Part shown: one piece after another, positions 55,283 through 64,000 of the stretch
Numbering within the stretch: position 1 is the stretch's first letter
Layout of the letters: each line of letters starts with the position of its first letter
Source: Lobosporangium transversale
Lineage: Eukaryota; Mortierellomycota; Mortierellomycetes; Mortierellales; Mortierellaceae
Direction: 5' to 3'
DNA: 64,000 nucleotides
NCBI RefSeq assembly: GCF_002105155.1
Contig: NW_019028988.1
Span: 124,001 to 188,000 of the forward strand
Program-made: the position numbers and the translations under genes
The notes under the pieces: model-generated
Told to the model about the DNA's origin: nothing
Databases searched by the model: none
The model's input: the letters and a program-made list of their open reading frames with translations, nothing else

Positions 55283-55313
<31 letters not shown>

Positions 55314-57491
55314 GGATTCAGCATATGGATGTATGGTGGATTAGTGATTTTGAACTTGACACCTCTACTGTCATTATTCCTCTTTGGAATATTTGGCTTT
55401 GGCATCATACATGCATATGGACCGCTTCTTCATTGGATAGGCCCGTAGTACACTTCAGTTTTGAGACAGCTAGACAGGCTAATAAAATGCTTGTGGAAGT
55501 GCCAATGCGTGTCAAGGTAGGTAGGCGGGTGCTCTAGGACCTTTGCCAAGGGATTAATGAGGGCAGTCCACGATTATAAAAGAGTGAATACAAATCATTG
55601 ACTCTCATTTGTTATGAGAAAACCAAATTCGGAAGGATGAAGTGAAGGTTTTTATTTGTACTTTTATCATTCTGAGAACCCAGCTTTGTGCAGCTTTCTT
55701 TCTTTTTTTTTTTGTGAGGATGAATATCAAGGCAAGTGGAATGATGCTGGTATTTCATTGATTGTAAGAGATACTACAGATTTAAGATGGCGAATCCATC
55801 CCAACATGAATACATACATTTCGTGGGTAGATATTACGTACCATGATATTTCTCGAGGCATCATGGACTTGTAGTTAGGGCCAACGGGGTTACACACAAA
55901 TATGCAAGATACAAAGTCAGCACGTGTTCGTCAGTAATATCACCGACATGTCTTCACACGAACACGCAACACAAGCGTGCTGACATCTCTATCTGAACTT
56001 CAATCTTCATGTCAAGGAACGCGGATACATGGCTACACTATGAGAAGTAGTTTGCTCAGCTTTAGCTTGAGTTGAGTAAGTGGGGAGGAGAGATCCACAA
56101 TAAAGCTCAGCGGCCATTTCCGGGATGTAGCATAATGATGGCTCTATGTAAGCAGCAGTGGCGCTTCTTATTTTTGGTCACCTTTGCAATCATCTACCCA
56201 AGTCAACGTTTCCCTGTCCAGTTCATCAGACATTTGGATGGGCCTGGTTGCAGAGATATCCACGTACAATCTTCATTAGGACTAATATCCCCTATGTCGA
56301 ACAACCCGAGTACGGATGGTAGAAGCGCCTGATCTGTACTTTGCAGACGAATTGCATATACCATAGACATTTGTGCCATGGTCAGCCACAGCCCCTGAAG
56401 TTAAATTATCTTCTGATCCCAACAGGCTAGTTACCTGGTCATTTTCAAGTTCGGAGGTGGTCCGAGTGTCGTCACACTCTTGTTGAATTCATTGCTAGAT
56501 ACGATAAAAGAATCTGTAAGTTGAGGATATGGGAGGCGTAGAATCCATCTCATACACCAGAAATCAATTCTGAGGTATTTGTCGCTAAAATGGCTGTATA
56601 TTCTTGTAGTGAAATATATCCAAATCCCGGAAACACCTGCGTCACTCGTGTTTGCATTATTCCCTTGAGTTCGCATTATACAACCAGAGAGACTTAAACA
56701 TGTTGCCCTCCAGTGAAATGAAGTATTGATTTATTTATTGATAAATTAGAAATGATGCTTGCACACACACGATCGATTCAGATCCAGAGTTTTTTTAATG
56801 GGTTTAGAGCCTCAGTTGCTCTTGCACTGTTGTCTCGCATATGTATCCCTTTAAGTAATCTTTAGTCAGGAACCTATTCCTGACTGTCTGGTTTAGGTGT
56901 CGTATATTGGATGGTCGTACCATGGTGTAAAAGCAGGATAGTACAGCGATTCATAGAATGCCAGCAGTTAGATTGTTGTAAGGCGTGAGGTGAGGCGGGG
57001 TTGCGAGTGGGCATTAAGCTTGTGCTAGTAATTCCTAATAAGTGACCAGAATCAGTCAAGTCCCATTATATGTTTGTGCATTGAAAAGTTGGTATTGCGT
57101 GTAATGGTGACAGGTAATGAGAAAGAAAAGATTATTTTTTTTTTTTTTTTTGGACTGGTCACAACACAATACAGATATACTTATACTGACGTACTCTTCA
57201 GGGGCAAACACGCCTCGTGGCCTTCCAAGCGGCATGGCCCCTTCATCCAAAAAAAAAAAAAAAAAAAAAAAAAAGTGCTATCACCTATCCCTCTTCTGCT
57301 TGAATGTTTCCTTTCTTCTTTTCCCTCCATTTCCTTCTTTGCTGTTTGTCTCATTAAATTCATTCACATTCTCTTCCTCTTTTCTCTTCCCTCTCCCTCT
57401 CTCTTTTTCTCTCTTACTCTACTCTCTATTTCTTTTCTTTTCACATATTGTTTTCTCTTATTTCTCTCGACTTAATTCCTTATTCCTTGCA
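53605..57491. other. 3.9-kb gene-poor intergenic region
   Basis: Upstream flank of PDA1 (minus strand) and of CDC42 (plus strand). A dense TA-rich patch lies at 54298-54352, a poly(A) run at 54619-54643 and a T22-A12 run at 55281-55314. A plus-strand frame at about 55724-55874 looks mildly coding-like but has no start or partner exon. A CT-rich stretch at 57290-57490 is the likely CDC42 promoter and leader. Confidence 0.45.
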
Positions 57492-59316
<1,825 letters not shown>

Positions 59317-59562
59317 GCCAAGGATGGCAACAGTATCCTTCTGACAGCATGTTCTTTCTGTGGACCTTTTATATTCTAGCCAGCAGTGCCATTAATGTTA
59401 ATAAAAAAATCCATTCCCGTTCATGGGGAAATGTCATAATTGGAATGTGTTAATCGCATGTGCTGCAATGACGTCTTTCGGAAAAAACGAAAAAACGATC
59501 TGTTTTAAATTCTCACATTCACATTCTCCTTTTTCTCATTGTTTCTTTAAAGTACCACTTCC

Positions 59563-59595
<33 letters not shown>

Positions 59596-59652
59596 CTTCG
59601 TTCCTTCTCTCTTATTTATTTCATTGCGTACAGATCTCCCCAAGCTTCTAAC

Positions 59653-60449
59653 ATGCTTAGCTTTATCGTTGATATGTTCCCTGCGGTCTATGCCGAGGAG
59701 AAGAAGGCTCAGGAGGCTCATGCTCCTGATCATGATTTGATAGATGACAAGCATAAAGGGAATAATGACCACAAGGAGGAGAAGCATGACAAGCAAGGAG
59801 ATAAGCAAGATCACAGAGAAGCGAAACAGCAAGACGAGGCGGAGGAGAAAAAAGAGGATCATAAAGAGAGCCATAAAGAAGACGAGGGAGATGGACATAA
59901 GAATGTAAAGCAAGCAAGCGATGAAAAGCCCGAGAAAGAGAGCAAGAGCAGCTCAAAAGAGAGTACTCCAGCTCCTCCAGAACCGGAGGAAGAAGAGGAG
60001 CCAGAAGATATCAAGCCCAAGATCGAGGAAGGTGGGTGTACAATTCAATTGAGAGATGCCTTTGGAAGAGCCATTGTGACGATGTCGCGTCATGGGAAAA
60101 AGAAATTTGCTGTCACATATCCTCAACACTATTTGCTTGTTATTAAAACAAACCCTTTTTTTGTAGCTTGTGCCGAGACTGCAGCTTGTACAAAATTGAA
60201 GCATCACCTTGATGAGTGCACGCGCCGTGTCGAAGAAGAAGGCGCACATGAGGACTGTATAGAAGAGCTCTATCATTTCTTGCACTGCGTCAATGAATGT
60301 GTAAGTATCATTAATAGTACTTTTTGTGTCTACCATCCCTTTCTTATAATCCTTCATGTCAAATAATGGCAATTAGTTGACATATGTTCTTCTTCTGTCC
60401 TTGTAACTGCCTGTAGGCTGCTCCAAAGTACTTCAACAAACTTGCTTAG
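59653..60449 (+). CDS. QCR6: Ubiquinol-cytochrome c reductase hinge protein (complex III subunit 6)
   Basis: Three exons in phase, 59653-60031, 60167-60300, 60417-60449, 181 residues. The C-terminal ~58 residues are the hinge domain with paired cysteines ('ACAETAACTKLKHHLDEC' then 'HEDCIEELYHFLHCVNEC') ending 'AAPKYFNKLA'; these form the disulfide-linked helical hairpin that contacts cytochrome c1 on the intermembrane-space side. The preceding ~100 residues are extremely Glu/Asp/Lys/His-rich, a longer charged arm than usual. The start at 59653 follows a T-run leader. A second nearby Met (residue 8) could also be used. Confidence 0.9.
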
Positions 60450-60698
60450 GAAAAAAACTAAAATAAATGCAAAAACCCAATTACAATAAAAACACGAATC
60501 GCTTGTGCGAAAAAGTAATGACCTGAGCTGGTCTTGTGACTCTGAGAACACGAAATCCGGGATTTACTTTGCTGCTCGTTTGCTCGTTGCTACGAGTGAT
60601 CATGCTCTTTTTTTTTTTTTTTTACCTTTCAATTACGACGCTTTTTATATTTTATTATCGACTGGCTATCTTGCTCAATACCATTCAAAATAGCCGAC

Positions 60699-63600
60699 AT
60701 GAGTATTCGTCCACGAAACGACAACCTTCCGTCACAATCTGGTTCGTCTAATAAACCATTCTTTATAGCGCCGATGAACCATCGGCTAGCTCGTCCATTC
60801 TTAGACGAAGAAACAGGCAACTCAAAAACTTTGGATCCGAATATCATGGCGGACCGGATTAATGCGCAGGATAACACCAGCTATAGCAAGAATATAGGTA
60901 CAGATGACAAGCTGCTCCAAGGCTCTGATGCGCCGCCGACATCTATATTATCATCCGTAGAGCACAGGAGTATGGCCCTTGCGGACCCTTCGGTCATGCC
61001 GAAGCTCCTATTTCAACCGACAAAAACCCCAAGTCGATCTCTATTCAGACCCAAAAGCTTATCTGATTTGACCAGAAGAAGCAGGCATAGCTCACCTATG
61101 CTTAATCCGCCAATAGTCCTTCCAGCAATATTGGAAAGTGACTCAGCAAGTCGTCCACCCTCTGCATTTATGCCACGAAATCTAGCTGCGGATGTGCAAC
61201 CGCCAACTACTAGGCCATTGGTACCTCATTTAGAACCATCTAGTAGCTCTGTGACACCAGCGAAGACACATGGAGAGAGCCCTCTCTGCACAGTGACAGC
61301 TAAGGGGACTAAAGAGTCAAAGAATACTAATGATCAAGATGGAAAGACTTTTTATTCTGAGGTATGCACTCGTGAGCCCGAAGGGTGCAGTAAGCTTTAT
61401 CTGATCGTTTGTAATGGGGCCAGGCCCAATTCAAAAGTTTGCGCAGTCTTTCTCACCAAAACAACATCGCGCAATTATCAAAGTTACAATATTCAAATCA
61501 AAACTATCTTGAAAAGCAGCAAGGCCGACTCGAACAACAAACTGTAAAACCCAGTATCCCAGAAAGCGCTCAAAAAGAAGCCCCAAGTATGCTTGCATTT
61601 GAAGAACCTTCCGAACCTCGACCTCAGGTCTTCACTACGCATTATCAGCAAAATTGGCCCCAGCAAGGCGATCACATAGTAATCAATGAGCCTATTCAGA
61701 GCCACAGTAAAATGTTTGAAAACTATGAAGACATAAAACAGCAACCTATATCTTGGTTTAGCAATCTCCAAAATAATGTCCTTGCACATCAAGACCTATC
61801 TCACCTATCGTCCCAAGATGTAGATACCGCTCAGTTAATTGGAGCAGCATTGAGAGTAAAAGACATTCGCCTCTTGGAAGCAGTAAGTTTTCTTTCTTTT
61901 TTAAAGTGTACGTGTATCATTATCCACAATAAATGATACCATAGGTACGGTACATCTGTATCCTAGAATTGTAAGTTGGAGATGACCCAAGCAAGCTTGA
62001 AGCAGACATCTGATCGCTTCATGAACTTACAACATGGTAAATCTTGTGTTCAAGTCCTTGTTTTCATACTTTGGTATTTTTACCATAGCATTATATTATG
62101 GTAGACTTACTAAATGTGGTTGCTGCGCGCTCAAACTGTAATAATTGATATTGGCCAGATCATCAGCGTTTAATCACTGCTCAGAGCGAAATGAAAGGGC
62201 GGGTGCTTGAGCGTGTCAACTCTATCAAAAGTCAATGTGCAGAGTTATTCCAGCTTCTTACAGAGACGGCGGATCAAGTCAAGGGAGTCCAAAACAATAT
62301 CTGCAGCCTTCAAGGAACTCTTCAGGAGATGAGCACGGATCGAAGTAAGTCCTTGAATCCTGAGGATTAACCAAATGCATAGATACCATAGTTTTCGCAT
62401 TGAAATTGACTTTTAGAAGCTGCTAATAAAAACGGCTTGACATAGCCCGTCTTTCGCAGGATTGTAATAACCTTTCTCAGCTACTTGCAGGCATTCAAAC
62501 CAACCACATAACAGTGAGACAAGAGTTGATATCCAAGGTACAGCAGCTGGAATCTCGTTACTTTCAAAGCCAAGAGCTTGTCACGAAGAAGTCTGAGGAG
62601 ATTGATATATATATTCACAGGTAACACTATTGCTTAAAAACAGACTGACCATGTCAGTATTTTTTCATCTTTGACAGCCATTCCATATTTTATTGGCCCT
62701 AATTAGGTGCAAAGACCACGAGCTCATTATACAGCAATTGAGCGGCGAGGTTGCGTCTCAGAGAACAACTTGTATACAACTTTCCACAGATATCGATCAA
62801 AAGACGTGTCTAATACGTGAGCTGGAGGAGGCACTGAAGTCCAAAACGGACCTAGTCCAATTATACGCGCATTCCAGGGCCGATGAGCGTGAATTAGCAG
62901 ACTCCGAACTTGAAAGATGGAAAACTTGGTATATATATGTGTTGTAACCTGTTATTTTTGCTGCTCTTAATGAGGCTTCATGTGAAAGTGAAAGTTGATA
63001 TATCAATGAAATACTGGTAGGCTCATGAGCGCCCATAATGAGCTGGCACAGGCCAATCATGAGCTCACAAAGGAAAGGCTATTTAATGCTGATATTAAGA
63101 AGTGGTAGGTCCTCTGTGAACGTAGTGGATGATATGGTAAATTTGGCAGCTTTCTCGTGTGACTGATACAGTACGCATTTGAAACTAATTATCTTTAAAC
63201 AAATCGTTAAAAGCACAATAACTAAATCAACAAGTGTGGGCACGAGTGACGACACTATTATTGACTTACATTCATGGGCGAGGCAACTTCAGGATATCAT
63301 TGATAATACAAGAACAATTACAGATGAGCAAGCAAAAACAATAGCATCCCAGAAATCCGAGTTACAAGCCTTGGCGCAAACTAATGCTGCGCTTTCGGAG
63401 CAGATCAACGTACTTCCTACTGAATAGAAACATTGCAGGAGCATGAACTAAAGCCGTAAGCATATGCTAAATCTGTGAACACTTTGTAAACAAATACTTA
63501 GGGGAGTATGGAGTCCAAACTCGCCACGCAGAAACAGTTTGAAAGTCTGCAACAGCGCATCGAGGATCAAAAAGCAAATAACGATCTTCTTTGCCAAAAA

Positions 63601-64000
63601 CTGTCAATTATGGAGCAAGAGAATGAAGAGCTTAAGCGTGAGGTAACTATCAACAAAAGCTGGAGCCAGCTAATTGCCATCTTTTTTTTTTTTTTTTTTT
63701 TTTTTTGCAAGAGCGAGTCTTTACTCAAGTAAACACCTAGAATGCTATGAGGATTGGTTTGCTAGTTCATGAGCATACTGAAAAACTCGAGACAACGCAC
63801 AAAAATGAAGCAACTGCCAACAATGATAAGATAGAGGTATAGAATGTTCTCCATATGATCATGAGATTAGTTTTGGGTCAGATACTTACTGTAATCATTT
63901 CCATATCTTTACTACAATCCAGGATCTCGAGAAGAAGCTAAAGGACATTATGGATGAGCGCGAAAAGTTTGTTAGTGATTGCAGATTGCAGCAGCCCTCT
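60699..64000 (+). CDS. Large coiled-coil protein, partial (runs off the right edge)
   Basis: Twelve exons in phase are visible: 60699-61361, 61424-61882, 61967-62036, 62159-62344, 62446-62620, 62707-62928, 63021-63104, 63172-63409, 63439-63455, 63507-63642, 63741-63836 and 63923 to the edge, 808 codons so far. The N-terminal ~300 residues are disordered, Ser/Pro/Arg-rich. From about residue 380 the protein is almost continuous heptad-like helix ('GVQNNICSLQGTLQEMS', 'QLESRYFQSQELVTKKSEEI', 'LEEALKSKTDLVQLYAHSR'). Such proteins are often scaffolds of spindle, septum or meiotic structures, but I do not recognise the family. Exon 9 is only 17 nt. The 3' splice site of intron 9 skips the first AG and uses the second to keep frame. 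The ATG at 60699 is the first in frame. Confidence 0.75.

Overview
The window looks like nuclear DNA of an early-diverging filamentous fungus, most likely Mucoromycota and plausibly Mortierellomycotina (inference). Genes are rich in short introns of about 60-100 bp with GTAAGT-type donors. The housekeeping genes are fungal in type: CDC42, a mitochondrial PDH E1-alpha, a QCR6-like hinge protein, an Mpv17/PMP22 protein, a KDM5-type demethylase, a bZIP factor with the Yap signature, and a tRNA-Glu(TTC). Long pure A or T runs are common in introns and spacers. All gene models below were spliced by eye from reading frame, intron phase and splice sites.

Left part (1-26 kb): a BTB/POZ gene leaves the left edge on the minus strand and diverges from a 7-exon KDM5-like lysine demethylase. 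Next come a decayed piggyBac-like transposase and a long minus-strand gene (9.5 to about 15.6 kb). That gene encodes a Q/P/H-rich protein with a conserved C-terminal region and carries a 265-bp (ATT)n array in one intron. From 16.6 to 23.3 kb I see only decayed coding scraps, a hexanucleotide repeat and a hairpin. A Q-rich Yap/AP-1-like bZIP gene follows at 23.5-26.1 kb.

Middle accessory part (26-48 kb): a gene desert, then an unrecognised broken gene (31.4-32.6 kb), a small Cys/Asp-tailed ORF, and a PD-(D/E)XK-like gene with a frameshift. The 5' end of that gene abuts a 0.7-kb non-autonomous transposon full of TTGACAACCC motifs. The most striking object is a 7,501-bp Tigger/pogo-type transposon (39974-47474). 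It has TIRs of about 1.16 kb, a TA target duplication, an apparently intact spliced DDE transposase and a second intact spliced gene for a PD-(D/E)XK nuclease-like protein. It sits inside a tRNA-headed, poly(A)-tailed SINE-like repeat. A second copy of that repeat at 35.1-35.7 kb lacks the insertion and serves as the empty site.

Right part (48-64 kb): tRNA-Glu, Mpv17-family gene, an intronless SET-domain gene flanked by copies of its neighbour's 3' UTR, PDH E1-alpha (minus strand), a gene-poor stretch, CDC42 (with a GC-AG intron and a 17-nt exon carrying the P-loop), QCR6, and a 12-exon coiled-coil gene that runs off the right edge. The core genes are ordinary single-copy functions with no operon-like relation; the accessory block is shaped by nested mobile elements.
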